A DNA stretch of 64,000 nt from Galerina marginata (lineage: Eukaryota; Basidiomycota; Agaricomycetes; Agaricales; Galerinaceae). Positions 35,098-46,018 of this stretch are shown one piece after another. Numbering within the stretch: position 1 is the first letter of the stretch; every line of letters begins with the position of its first letter. A program made the translations under genes and the position numbers. Location: NCBI GenBank assembly GCA_023014335.1, contig JAECYW010000023.1, positions 1,054,001 to 1,118,000 on the forward strand. The letters run 5' to 3'. The notes below the pieces were generated by a model, which saw only the letters and a program-made list of their open reading frames with translations, was not told the DNA's origin and did not search any database.

Positions 35098-35335
35098 CCA
35101 TTGACTGCCAGTGATGAGAGTAATCAAATCTCCACTAAGAACGGTGCATAATTGAAAAGGTTCTACTTTGGAAATTTGAGACTGGAAAGACTTGGTGTAG
35201 AAACCATCCTGTCATGATCAACGTCCAGAAGCAGAACATAGAAGTTGTAAAACACATAATATTGGACATGATACAAGAATTGACTGCATTGGGTGGATGA
35301 TAGAAAGTGCTACTTGAACTTCGCTATCTGGGTGG
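35098..35335 (-). pseudogene. Decayed F-box gene fragment
   Basis: About 240 bp align by eye with the middle of the two F-box genes that follow (about 36130-36380 and 38470-38710). Shared landmarks include TTGAAAAGGTTC, the CATTGGGTGGATG block and GACTGGAAAGACTTGG. The fragment carries small indels and has no long open frame. It is closer to the second, MITE-split gene in several stretches. It is the remains of a third copy. Confidence 0.6.
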
Positions 35336-35516
35336 TCTGAATACACATGCAAGGTAGGACGCTTGGGGAATCAACACAAGTCAGGATAGAGGTTTTACAG
35401 ATTGTTACTGTACATTGGTTTACTGTAACACCGACAGAGCAAGTGTCATTGACTGAAATCCAGAGTTCATCTCCTTTTAATGATCATTGACATGGGTTTT
35501 TTTGAAAAATGCATTA

Positions 35517-37250
35517 TTACCCAACGATAGCCTCGATTTCAGGATCTATGGTTTGCTCCCCGTGATAGTTAAAATACTCTTTCTCCAGTGGTAAGGGAGC
35601 AAGAAGGGGTGAAAAATTATACCCATCAAGGGAGATGGACGAGCAAAGACTCTTCACTGCCTCTAATTGGGAATATTGTTGTAAACGGCTTGAAAAATGA
35701 ATGGCTTTTATCCCTTGGCCCCACTTTTTTCGGAATTGCAAGAAGTTGATTAGAGGAGTGGAGATAAATTCGGTGCTGACTGACAGATCCTCAAGATTGG
35801 GAAGTCGTATACGTGTGGGTGTGGCATCATCGTTATCGGTCCCATGTGTGAGCTGGTCATCGTCGAGAATGCAAAGATAGTTTAGGATGAGGTCCGATCC
35901 TTCCATTCCAGGTATGTCAAGATACGTAATGAGCGAAAAGGTTCGACAAAGTATTTTGAAGACTTCATCGAGAGAATCCACCTGTTCCTCGGTGAGGGAA
36001 ATGGAAAGTTTCTCACAAAGAGGTGTACAGCGAGCAATACCGGTCAACAACAATGACAGTAATCGTGGACTGTCGAAGGGTATAATCGACTCTCGACCCA
36101 GTTCGATCTCGAAAGATGGGTTCTCGATGTCCATCGTGGCGAATGAAGGGCAGTTGTTAATGGTGATAAAATCCTGAGATAAGCTGGCAGTACAAAATCG
36201 AAAAGGTTCAACATTGGCAACTTGATGTTGGAGGAAAACAGAAAGATTTGGGATGGAAAACGGGTCTTCAAGATCGACATCCAGGAGGAAAATATAGACG
36301 CTGCAATGAGCAGGGCGTCCGAGTCGGATATGGTATAAAAACTGAATGCATTGGGTGGATGGCCCGGAGATGTTGAGACTTGAAAGCTGGGGAAGGTGGA
36401 CATGTGGGATTGATCCAGAAATCCCTGACGAAGAAAAGACCGAACCCAATTGAAGTGATGTAAGCCGTGGTGCGGTTCTCAACATGTCTAACCACTGGGT
36501 GGTAGATGGAGCGATTGGCGAAGGGATATCTGTAATGCACAGATATGTAAGGTGGTGATATAACGGAGATTGGAGATCAATGATGCAGTTGCTGAGGCTC
36601 AAGTATTGAAGAGGCCCGGTAATCCCAGAGAACATGGTTGCAGGAAGAAACTGAACATCAATATCAGGAAGGTTGTACCGAAGACTCAGTGTAAGACGCT
36701 TGAGGAACGGAGCGGGTTGTTGAAAATGTTTTATCATAGGCCGGATGATCCCTTCTTCGATTGCGCAATAAATGTTGAGTTCACCGATATTTCCCACCTC
36801 TCGAAGAGCTAGACCCACGTTTGCATCCGTGAAATTTGGTCCTCTTTCAAAGTTTCTCGTGTTCCTCAGAGGGTCGACATTAACCTTAAGCGGAGCTGAA
36901 CGTGCGCGTCGTAAGACGACTTGGAACCATTTAGGAGGTAAGCTTTTACAGTCGATGAATTGACTCCACAGGATCGGTGCGCCGAGAGCGGCCTTTCTCC
37001 AATGGTGACAAACCTGACTGACAACCCTCGCACAATAACTTTCGGTCTTCCAGGGGTATCCGAAGGGTTCTGTGTGGTAGAGGAATATCTTTAACAAGAG
37101 TTCGAGAGGGAGTTTCGATATCGGCAAGGAGGAGTTGTACTGTCTGCCCAAATTAGAAGCCTGTTCAAGAGCCGACGTTCTTTCTTTTAGAAGACTTTCG
37201 CGATTCCAAGTGCCAATATCCTGTGAAGATGGAAACGATCTGGGGGCCAT
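35517..37250 (-). CDS. F-box protein, intact copy
   Basis: A single open exon of 577 residues. The F-box lies near residues 43-100: ISKLPLELLLKIFLYHTE, then VVSQVCHHWRKAALGAPILWSQFI, the usual Agaricomycete form with the conserved Leu-Pro and Trp-Arg-x-x-Ala. The rest is an irregular leucine-rich repeat region (LKRLTLSLRYNLPDIDV, LQYLSLSNCIIDL, LTSLQLGSV, LLSLLLTGIA) that would recognise substrates. F-box proteins connect targets to the SCF ubiquitin ligase through Skp1; the target is unknown. This gene family is greatly expanded in mushrooms. The copy next to it on the same strand shares the sequence from start to stop. Confidence 0.85.
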   Translation of the reverse strand: MAPRSFPSSQDIGTWNRESLLKERTSALEQASNLGRQYNSSLPISKLPLELLLKIFLYHTEPFGYPWKTESYCARVVSQVCHHWRKAALGAPILWSQFIDCKSLPPKWFQVVLRRARSAPLKVNVDPLRNTRNFERGPNFTDANVGLALREVGNIGELNIYCAIEEGIIRPMIKHFQQPAPFLKRLTLSLRYNLPDIDVQFLPATMFSGITGPLQYLSLSNCIIDLQSPLYHHLTYLCITDIPSPIAPSTTQWLDMLRTAPRLTSLQLGSVFSSSGISGSIPHVHLPQLSSLNISGPSTQCIQFLYHIRLGRPAHCSVYIFLLDVDLEDPFSIPNLSVFLQHQVANVEPFRFCTASLSQDFITINNCPSFATMDIENPSFEIELGRESIIPFDSPRLLSLLLTGIARCTPLCEKLSISLTEEQVDSLDEVFKILCRTFSLITYLDIPGMEGSDLILNYLCILDDDQLTHGTDNDDATPTRIRLPNLEDLSVSTEFISTPLINFLQFRKKWGQGIKAIHFSSRLQQYSQLEAVKSLCSSISLDGYNFSPLLAPLPLEKEYFNYHGEQTIDPEIEAIVG

Positions 37251-37844
37251 AGTTGTGGAAAGGCGGTAACCTGTGTGGTGTTGCCACTTTGGGCCATATC
37301 AGCCTTGTCCATGACGAAAACCGAGTGGCCAAAAATGTAGTCCTCATGAAACACACAGAGGGTAAGCTCACCGTTTAAGTACTTGTGTAAAGGTCCAAGT
37401 TCGTTTATCTTTTAGCGCTTGTTCATTCGCGTTATGACGTGTAACAGTCACGGTCGGCACTCGGGAAACGCGTCGCCGTCACGTCTTGACAGTCCTGATT
37501 TGCCATGACCAAGGGTTGCCTGAGGGTGCTCTCAAAAGACATCGTTCTCCAGCAGGTTACCCTACCCTTATCTTACGACGTTTAATTAGAATGAAGTATC
37601 TACACTCATAGTTCAACCAGCTTTATGTACATACTCCGGAGCTCCGAGTCCAATCCGAGTCAGACAGACTGAATCGAAGTTCAACTGTGCTGCTAATTAA
37701 TAATACAAAGAAACTAGAGGCAAATGTGAAAATATTTTTCATACTTAACCCAGTCCTCCAATTTGACGCCAACGCCTGTATCCAGAGCAAGAAGCCCAAA
37801 ACTTGTCTGCCTAATGACGACAGGCATGGGCTATCCAAATGTGG
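37251..37844. other. Duplicated upstream region between F-box copies
   Basis: The part nearest the intact F-box gene (37251-37500) resembles the sequence upstream of the second copy (39980-40220). It includes a GTAACAG...AAACGCGTCG element, so the duplication carried the promoter. The rest has no supported gene. Confidence 0.45.
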
Positions 37845-39978
37845 TTATGGCCCAACAACTGCCTCTATTTCAGGGTCTATAGGTTCGTCTTTTTGATAGT
37901 TAAAATATTCTTTTGTGGATGGCAAAGGAGTAGGGCCATGGAGAAGTGACAAAAAGTGATACCCATCAAGAGTAATAGATGAGCAAAAACCTTTGACCAC
38001 TTCTAAACGGTCAAAATTTCGGAGACAACTTGAGAATCGGATGTGTTTAATCTCAAGGCCAGGTCGTTTTCGGAACTGTAGGAAGGCAATAAGCGTGGCG
38101 GAGATGTTGTCGATAGTAAATGACAAATCCTCAAGATTGGGCAGTCGCACACAAGTGTGCGAGGTGCGATCATTCTCTGTCGCGTGCGTATTTTGGTTAT
38201 CGTCGAGAGCACAGAGATAGTTAAGGAAAAGGTCAGAGCATTCCATCCCTGTTATGCTAAGGCTTGTAATGGATGAAAAGGTTCGGACCAATAGTTTGAA
38301 GACTTCGTCGAGAGAATTCCCTTGTGACGTTGGAAGGGCTAGAGAGAGTTTCTCGCAATTAGATGTGTGGCGAGCGAGACCGGTTAACAATAATGATAGT
38401 AATCGTGGACCGTCAAAGGGGATATCCGAATCACGACTGAGTTCAATTTCGAAAAATGGGTTTTCGGTGCCCATTGCTGCCAGTGAAGGCCCATTGGTAA
38501 GAGTAATTGAACCCTGAGATAGGCAGGTGGTACAAGTTTGAAAAGGTTCAACATTCGAAAGTTGACGTTTGAGGAGACTGGGGAGACTTGGGGCAGAAGT
38601 CACGTTTCCAATATGAACAGCCTGAAGGAGGACGCAGAAGCTATGAAGAATGGGGTATCGGATATGGTATAAAAATTGGCTACATTGGGTGAATGGTCCG
38701 CTGATGTAGAGGTTTGAAAGTTGAGGAAGGTGGACATCTGGAACTGAGAGCGAACTTTCTGATGGGGAAAAGATTGACTCCAATTGAAGCGAGGTTAGGC
38801 AAGGGGTGGTTCGGAGCATATCTATGGTGCACAACGCTTAGTCACCGCCTATTTTGGACAGCGGCCAATTTGGCCGGAGAAAAATTTTGAAATTTTGATG
38901 TTCAATTGGCCAGATTTTCGACCCTCTGGGGTGCTCGTGGCACTCAAAAACAAGTAAAAATAGGCATTTAGCTTCAAAATCGCCCATGTTTTTGGGTAAC
39001 CTGCCATATCGGGACTCAGGGTCCTCCTATATAAGGCAATGTGGCCAAATTCACCCGACCAAAATTTCCTAACTCTGTCAGTTTTGACCCAATCAAAAAT
39101 CGGTCTTGTAGAAATGTTCAGACAATCAAAAGGAGCGTTTTTACAAGAGGGATAAGAAAAAGGGGAAATTTTTGGCCCGCAGGACCCGTTGTACCAAACA
39201 GGCGGTGACTAAGTGTTGTGCACCATAGCCACTGGGAGGTAGATGGAGCCATCAGCGAGGGTATTCCTGTAATGCTTAAGGATATAAGGTGACAGTATAA
39301 TGGGGATTGGAGATCGATAATACAATTATCAAGCGTCAAGTGTTGAAGGGGGGCGGTAATGCCAGAAAATATGGTTGCAGGAAGAAGTTGAACATAGATA
39401 TCGGAAAGGTATGGACCAACACGCAGGCTGAGCCGCTTGAGTGACGGGGCTGGTTGTTGCAAGTGTTTGATCATGGGCTGGATAATTCCTTCTTCGATTG
39501 ACCATTCAACGTCAAGTTCGCCGATATTTCCCACCTCTCGCAGAGCCATGCCGATGTTCGCATCCGTGAAATTTGGCCCCCTTTCAAAGTCGTGCACATT
39601 CTTTAGAGGTTCGACGTTCACTTTCAGGGGAGCCCATCGTGCACGTCGTAAGACAACTTGGAACCATTTAGGGGGCAATCTTTTACAGTCAATGAATCGA
39701 CTCCACAGAATCGGTGCACCGAGGGCAACTTTTCTCCATCGGTGACAAACTTGACTGACAACCCTTGCGTAAGGGCTTTGGTCTCTACACCCATATTCGA
39801 TGCGCTCTGTGTGGTAGAGGAATACCTTCAACAAGAGTTCGAGGGGAAGTTTTGATATCGGCAACGAAGAGTTGTAATGCCTGCCATAGTGAGCAGCCTC
39901 TTCAAGAGCCGATGTCCTTTCTTTTAGAAGAGTTTCGCGATTCCAAGTAGCCATCTCCTGCGTCGCATAAAACGCCAT
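37845..39978 (-). pseudogene. F-box gene split by a MITE insertion
   Basis: Second copy of the F-box gene. It starts MAFYATQEMATWNRETLLKE at 39978 and follows the intact copy closely: F-box ISKLPLELLLKVFLYHTE, VCHRWRKVALGAPILWSRF, and leucine-rich repeats. At ...TSQWL the frame runs into inserted DNA and stops at 39118. The rest of the gene resumes at DMLRTTPCLTSL (38821 downwards) and continues open to the stop at 37845. Comparison with the intact copy (TTQWLDMLRTAPRL) shows the break is exactly the insertion. Both flanking parts are otherwise free of frameshifts or stops, so the disruption is probably recent. A truncated F-box protein of about 280 residues might still be made. Confidence 0.85.
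38825..39225. mobile_element. 401-bp MITE (TA target site, 26-bp terminal inverted repeats)
   Basis: The ends are inverted repeats starting TGGTGCACAACRCTTAGTCA and continuing with CCGCCT: 26 bp with one mismatch, with weaker similarity beyond. It is flanked by TA on both sides (38823-38824 and 39226-39227). Removing the element plus one TA gives the sequence expected from the intact paralogue. It carries no transposase and must have been moved in trans. TA duplication points to the Tc1/mariner or pogo superfamily. The inside is AT-rich, with GGCCAATTTGGCCGG near the left end. Confidence 0.9.
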
Positions 39979-40177
39979 GGTGGTCGAATCTATGTGACCT
40001 ACATGGTATTGCCATTTCCAGGCGCTATCAGTGTCCGTTATTAACAAGAGCCATGCGCCGGATGACCGAGTGTAAAGGATAAGCTCACCGTCCAGGTTGT
40101 ATACAGTTGGTATACAGTTGAGGTTGACGCTTGCAAAGTTTGTCCGGGCCTCTGCACTCCGGGTATATGTAACAGAA

Positions 40178-40183
40178 ACGCGT
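40178..40183 (+). promoter_or_regulatory. ACGCGT (MCB-like) site
   Basis: ACGCGT inside AAACGCGTCGCG, 40 bp upstream of the HAUS3-like ATG. MCB boxes bind MBF and drive G1/S genes in fungi. A matching AAACGCGTCG lies upstream of the intact F-box copy at about 37466-37475. Confidence 0.35.
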
Positions 40184-40222
40184 CGCGTTACGCGGTCACG
40201 TCCTGCCCAACTTTCCTCCGTC

Positions 40223-42416
40223 ATGTCAACTCCAGGTAGTGTTATTGCTAGCAAACTCGCGGATCTCATCTCCTCCATAGGAGGGCCTGATCTGGACGTT
40301 GGCTCTATCGAACGGCTTGGCGATCTCGAAGCTGGAAAACTGTTGCTTGACTGGCTTGTCGCTCAACTTGAGATCGGGTCTGGTGAGGAAGAAGGGGCCA
40401 GGAGACTGTTCGCTTCGATAGAAAACACTGTTCTTGAGAAGGATGAGGTACTTATGTTCGTAATAAATTCTTATGTATTCAGTCTAAGTTTATGCTAAGC
40501 ATGGCCCATTTCATCCAGACTGAACCGTGTCGAACCACCGGAAACCAGTGCTGGACAATCTCCATTGGCCCCTTCGCCGGATTACATGTTACCTTCCCGT
40601 CTGAAATAATTCTGGAGCTTAAAAATTTCTCTTCATATTGTGTACTGGGCTTACCGTATGAACAGAAAGCACGCGGAATACATCAACGAAGAGGCGGAAC
40701 TCGTCCAACGCGAAGCGGCTCTGATTAGAGCAAGAATATCACAGACAAAGTACCTGTCGGTTTCCTTATATGCCGACCGTCATCTAATTTCTGCCCAGAG
40801 CAGCCTCCAAGAAAATCACTCAATCTATAAAGCTGCTTCAACGCGCTGTATTTGACCTGGATTCAAATGCTCGTAAGTCCGAGGAGAGGATATCTGAACT
40901 TTCTATCAAGGTTTGTAACTCCTTGCGAGAGACAAGATCTTTAAATCTCCACTTAATGCTGTCCATAGGCTGACACAACTATTGCGTCGACACTGAATGA
41001 CGCGCATGGCTTGCTCCAGGACCTCGGGTTGTCAAAAAGAAATCAGGGCTTGGCTGTCACTGCCGACGGAATTGGTAACGTAACGACTCGGCTTTACAAC
41101 CACTTATCTTACCCTGCCCATTTCCAGAGAATCTAGCCGATATTTCATCTCAGACAGCCCCAGATTTGGAATCAGCTCGAAGTTTGCTTCTTGCCACACA
41201 AAATGAATTGTCAGGCGTGACCGCCAATCTCAGACACGATTTGAAGCACTTCGCTCTCTTGCGTGAACAGCAGACCGCTAAAATCTTGGACCTGCAAGTG
41301 GAAGCCGACCGTCTTCAAAAGGCTTTAAGCTCTGCAGACGGCGGAAATAACTCCGCCATGACCATGAAATCTCGACATGGCTCTCTAGCACAAGCAGACG
41401 ATCCTAGGTTAACTAAAGAGCTTGAAGACATTTGCGTACTTCTAGAACGTGAAGTTACGCTGCGGGAGAGTGGTGGTGCTTCTGGTGATAGTGCCCTGGA
41501 CGCCCTCTTATCCGAACTCGATGAAGTTTATCGTACAGGATCAGTGGAAGACGAAGTGCCTGCTGTGGAGGAAATGCTTTGCCAGGCTTGGTCCTTGGAT
41601 CAGGCTGCTATTCTGACAGTCCACGAGGAAGTATTGGATGAAGTGGGTGCATCGTCGACCCTGGGCCTTCATGAGGAATAGCTAACAAGGGTTGACACAG
41701 GCTTTGGCATCTCTTGATTCAGCTTCCTTACCCCTTGAGCAAATGCATTCCTCTCTTTCTCGTCTCGCTCGTTGCGTCCAAGATGCTGAAGCGGTTCTGG
41801 AAGCTCTCGCAGAGGAATTGGGGGAGATACACCTTCATGATCGTAACGCGAGAGGCGGCCATCAAGGAGAAGAACTTGAAAGACAACTGAAGTGTACACT
41901 AGGCGATCTCAAAGGTCCGTGTTCTTTCCCTCGGATCTGAAATTATGCGCTCAGTCTTCTCTAGATCTCCGGCCCACTGGCTCAGCGCCAATGCTACTTC
42001 TTACCCGAGATGATATATTGGCCGAATTACGCTCTTTGGTAATGAGGGCTGCCGCTTTGGAAACATCAGAAAGAGCATGGGCTGACGACCTCGTTCATAA
42101 ATATTCTATCCGGTAAGAATTCTTCGTTTTTGTGTCATTCTCATGCTGACTGACAATCGTTTGGCGCGTCTGTAGGCCTTTACATCCAGCCCTGACCCAA
42201 ATATACGCGCACTCGCCTTTGAATACCTCTCCGCCATTCTCATTCCCTGCTGATGTCCGAGAATTGGAGGCGCAGACTAGATCGAAAGCAATGGAGTTAC
42301 ATAAGTTGACGAACTCTCTAGAAGAAGAGGTCGGCGAGACGTTTGCCAAACAGAGCAATCTCAAGCGGTTGAATGCTTTTGTTAACAAATGGTCTGCGAC
42401 GGCGGGCGAGTCCTGA
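40223..42416 (+). CDS. HAUS3/augmin-like coiled-coil protein
   Basis: About eight exons. The start MSTPGSVIASKLADLISSIGGPDLDVGSIERLGDLE..GKLLLDWLVAQL resembles the N-terminal CH-like fold of HAUS3, a subunit of the augmin complex that recruits gamma-tubulin to spindle microtubules. Long coiled coil follows: KHAEYINEEAELVQREAALIRARIS; ARKSEERISELSIKADTTIASTLNDAHGLLQDLGL; SARSLLLATQNELSGVTANLRHDL; and a C-terminal LEAQTRSKAMELHKLTNSLEEEVGE. Splice checks: ...DEVLI|LNRVEPPE and ...SPDYI|KHAEYINEE both join in frame. The similarity is in pattern rather than close identity, so another long coiled-coil spindle protein is possible. It shares a 244-bp divergent promoter with the split F-box gene. Confidence 0.55.
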
Positions 42417-43281
42417 CACATGAACACATGTTCAGGTTTAGCTCACTACGCATTGATCGATTGTTTGCCCGCCCCTCCGATTTGCCTTGATCAGGGTGCG
42501 GAATGCAAATTCCACGCACGACAGCTACGTATGAAGAGACGATCGTGCTTGACGAAGTTTAACGCCATCCATGTCGCGCGGCATACGGGTCTCGCAGAAT
42601 CTCGAGCGCCTGTGGACGACGTTTCGGTAACTTCGTCTGCACATCTGATGCTGGTGTTCAATGTTGTTTACATTGGATCAGTTCTTCCCCATGCTATTTT
42701 TCGCAATCCCACAAATATTGGAGAACGCCTTGTTAGTATACTGGTGATCTGAATGTAGGCCGATAAAGGGGAACAGGGGCGTTTCGTTATATACTAAGAT
42801 CTGTGGGTCACTGTGTGCTGTTGCACCAGGGATGAATTAAAATATGACTAAACTCCAGAGCTCTGAGAAGAGGATTGGGACTACCACATTGGCGTAGTAT
42901 TATGATAATGTGAAGAATGACAGACGGCAGTACTCTACATACCTGGTAAGAAATTTACTGTGAAGGGGTTTGACGCGTCCTCGGCGATAAGTTATTAATA
43001 GACGCGGTTGCTCGTGTGCCCTTGTCATCATGAATGCGTGTTTTTGCCTCCGTCGCGCCGAAATGACAAAATCATAACGGTGAGTGAGGCCACTCTTTTC
43101 TTATCCCTCATTCTCACCCAAATATACCAGCTAATAATCAGTGTGCCGACGAAAAAAGTCCACACGTCCTTCCTTATCCCCACGGCTGGCAGAGTGCGGG
43201 CGTGCCATAGACAAGACGCTCTGAAACAATCCCCCGACCTTCTCCTTGACTGTAGCAACCGACCTTCTATCATCAGTTTCG
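42417..43281. other. Intergenic region
   Basis: 3' UTR of the HAUS3-like gene and promoter of the TLC gene. Short frames in this stretch lack ATG starts or protein-like composition. Confidence 0.45.
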
Positions 43282-44538
43282 ATGGCGTTATTGGCCAAGT
43301 TCGTCTCGGAGACGCTGGGCTTGACCAAGTTCCCTCCGTACCTCTCGACGTTCTACTGGGCTTTCCTCGGCTTTCTCTTCATTCACCAGGTTATTGCGCC
43401 ATTTTTCAGCGCCCGTTGGTTCCCCACTGCTTATGCGGGAAAGAACAGGGCTGCAAGGAATAATTGGTACGTTGTTCGTCCACTGAAAGTACCGTCCATG
43501 GGGTCCTGCATGGCCTATGACACTTGCTGTATACTTTATGTCCCGAATAAACTGACTGATCTTATGTCCGTAATCTTCCAGGTCAATACACGTCGTTTCG
43601 CAAGTACACGTCCTCGTCGTTGTTCCTTATGCACTCTACTCCATCTTGCACGAGAGCCCCGAACGAGGGAACGATAAAGCCTTTGGATGGGACCCAAAAG
43701 TGGGCTACGTTCACGCAATTGCTTGCGGGTTAGTTGTCGTCTCACTTTTTTACTGTCCATAAATGGCTGATGAATATTTTTTTTGTCTGAAGATACTTCT
43801 TGTGGGACACATTGGATGCTATTTTCAACTTCATCGATCCCGGCTTCGTGGCGCATGGAGTCGTATGCTTCGCTATTTATACCATGTCCTATGTTCGTAC
43901 GAGTTATTTTTCTCCTTTTCCTCGGCTCAACATGGAACTCGCACCCGCAGAAACCATTCGTTGCTTACTTTGGCACACGGTGTTTACTCTGGGAAACGAG
44001 CACTTTCTTTTTGAACAATCACTGGTAAGTTGCGGCCAGTATAAATTATGAGGCATAACTGATCTTCCGTCCCAGGTTCCTGGATAAAACCGGCCGCACA
44101 GGGACCCGAACCCAATTGGTCAATGGATTCTTCCTCCTTGGCTCGTTCTTCTTCGTTCGGATCGTTTATGGAGGCTACATCGTACGTTCTCAATAGATGT
44201 CTTTGGCTTGATATCCCTAACAGCCACGTCATCCACACAGTCGGTACAATTCTTGATCACACTATATGGAGCCAGACATGAAATCCCTGTCGCGTACACG
44301 GTGGTGTACACACTCGGAAATGTTGTCCTGCAAGGCCTCAACTGGTTTTGGTATGTTGCTCGATTCTATTCCATCCGTTGTGCAAGTCCAATAGGAATGC
44401 CATTCTAGGTTCTACAAGATGATCGCTGCTCTACGTAAGCGGTTCAACGGTGGCGAGCAAATCAAGCTTCCTGGAGAAGATCAAATTCCTACCCACGTAA
44501 ACAATGGTGCCCCAACGACAGATGGAACATCGTCATAG
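43282..44538 (+). CDS. TLC-domain (TRAM/LAG1/CLN8) membrane protein
   Basis: About seven exons. The protein has six or more hydrophobic segments: YLSTFYWAFLGFLFIHQVIAPFF; VLVVVPYALYSIL; VGYVHAIACGYFLWDTLDAIFNF; HGVVCFAIYTMSYRPF; NGFFLLGSFFFVRIVYGG; VAYTVVYTLGNVVLQGLNWFWFYKMI. The GYFLWDTLDAI and the later HGVVCFAIY pattern are those of the TMEM56/TLCD branch of the TLC family, not of ceramide synthases, whose Lag1 HH motif is missing. Members sit in the ER or plasma membrane and affect lipid composition; the exact reaction is not known. The C-terminus is a short hydrophilic tail. It is convergent with SAM37. Confidence 0.85.
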
Positions 44539-44850
44539 AATTTACACTTTATCTACCGAAAACCTGCCATTCATCTATTTCAGGATTCTCATCTTGCCAT
44601 CCTATGAACCGAACAATTCTTACACGAATACATGAACGGACTCTACTAGATCTAGAACTTCCATCTTGATGTGCACTGTACCCGTGTTTCATCCATGCTT
44701 TTCACAGTAGCTTGTTACGAAAACTCAATGTATGGTAAGCAACTGATATCTTAGTAAATACTCTACATAATGTCATCAACTTTTGCAAAGGCGCCGTCAG
44801 GTTAAGATGTATAATTTTGGAGATCAGTCATATATCGAAGATAGAAAGTA
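44539..44850. other. Convergent intergenic region
   Basis: 3' UTRs of the TLC gene and the SAM37-like gene; nothing else seen. Confidence 0.5.
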
Positions 44851-45855
44851 TTATCGACTGAAACTATCGTGCACAAGACAGCGAACTCTCCATTCCCATG
44901 CAACGAGGTTAACTCGACGAGTCACCTCGATGCGAACGGGGTCAGTGGTATACAAAATGGAATGCAGATATGCAAAGGCTAGTGCATCGAGTGGTGTTGG
45001 TTCACTGTTCAAAATATTTAATAAAAGATATGCCGTATTTACGAAAATGAAATATACCTTGAACCAAGGAACCAGTTATCGGTACCCAGAAGATCAGAAA
45101 GAGATGCTATTGCGTCTCTGTATTGAGATACGATGGCCGCAGTGTTTATACGCGCTCCGCTTGGCGGGAAGAAGGAGCTTAGGCCGATCAAAGGGGCTGG
45201 TGGTGGTAAAAGTATTTTTTGGAGGCTTTCGCTAATGGGGGGCGTGGAAGATGGGAAAACAAGGGAGTGCAGATACGACGGAGGTGGTTGAGATATTAAC
45301 TGTTTGAAACAAGAGGACATTAGCCCGGAATAACGCGGAAGGACGGCAGGTATGAACACGGACCAGTGCAGCGTGGACAACGCCTTCGAGGAGGGACACC
45401 CAGGCCCTGCTTTCAACGCGGCTTGCTTGGTCTTTGTACCCTTCCAGGGGGTCTGCACCGCTATCGACACCGAGTTTTGCGTCGACCCACGCAGGGATGG
45501 AATGGGCAGCGAGAAGCTCACCGTCTTCAGGATTACTCAATTTTTCGCTTTTAACAAGCGATTCAGATGCGGGGACGTGTAAATTAGGCAGGGCACCGTC
45601 TATACTCCCTTCAGGAGCAATATCCCAGCGCAGCTTGATGTTTGTGACGCCGCGAAGAGCGAGGTAGGCCTGCCATTTGAGGCACTCGACATCTGCGCTG
45701 AGAAGACTGTCTCCTTCCTCTCGCGGGGGGAGCAACCACAGGGTCGGCGCCGTTACCGGCGACTTTGAGAGTGGTTTGATAGTCGGGTATGTTTTGAGAG
45801 GAAAGTGAGCATTGAAAGCGGCAATTGGAGAGGGCACGGAGAAGAAGGAGGCCAT
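44851..45855 (-). CDS. SAM37: SAM37/metaxin-like mitochondrial outer-membrane sorting protein
   Basis: Part of the SAM complex that inserts beta-barrel proteins into the mitochondrial outer membrane. The N-terminal thioredoxin-like domain shows LWLLPPREEGDSLLSADVECLKWQAYLALRGV..IKLRWDIAPEGSIDGALPNLHV. A GST-like helical domain follows: DPLEGYKDQASRVESRAWVSLLEGVVHAALV, then after introns YRDAIASLSDLLGTDNWFLGS, and finally PTPLDALAFAYLHSIL, the classical metaxin signature. It ends at VAWEWRVRCLVHDSFSR. I chose the ATG at 45855 (MASFFSVPSP) because it sits just before the thioredoxin-like fold; an upstream in-frame non-ATG extension exists. It is divergent from VPS54 with only 163 bp between starts. 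Confidence 0.85.
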
Positions 45856-46018
45856 CAAATGACAAGTGCCATAAATAAAATTATTATAAGTCATTCGTGG
45901 CCGCCTGTTTGGGACTCTGATCTCTAACTCCTTCCTCCCATTCGCTCTGGTTGTCTGGACCGCCCACAGTGGCTATATGCGCATCTAGGACCAGAGCCAA
46001 TATCGACCGCTGCATATC

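Noticed and set aside
39118..39240. Apparent C-terminal extension of the second F-box protein
   Set aside because: These residues are translated from the right end of the MITE and have no counterpart in the intact copy.
40000..40278. Upstream extension of the split F-box frame to 40278
   Set aside because: It would overlap the HAUS3-like start on the other strand. Comparison with the intact copy places the start at 39978.
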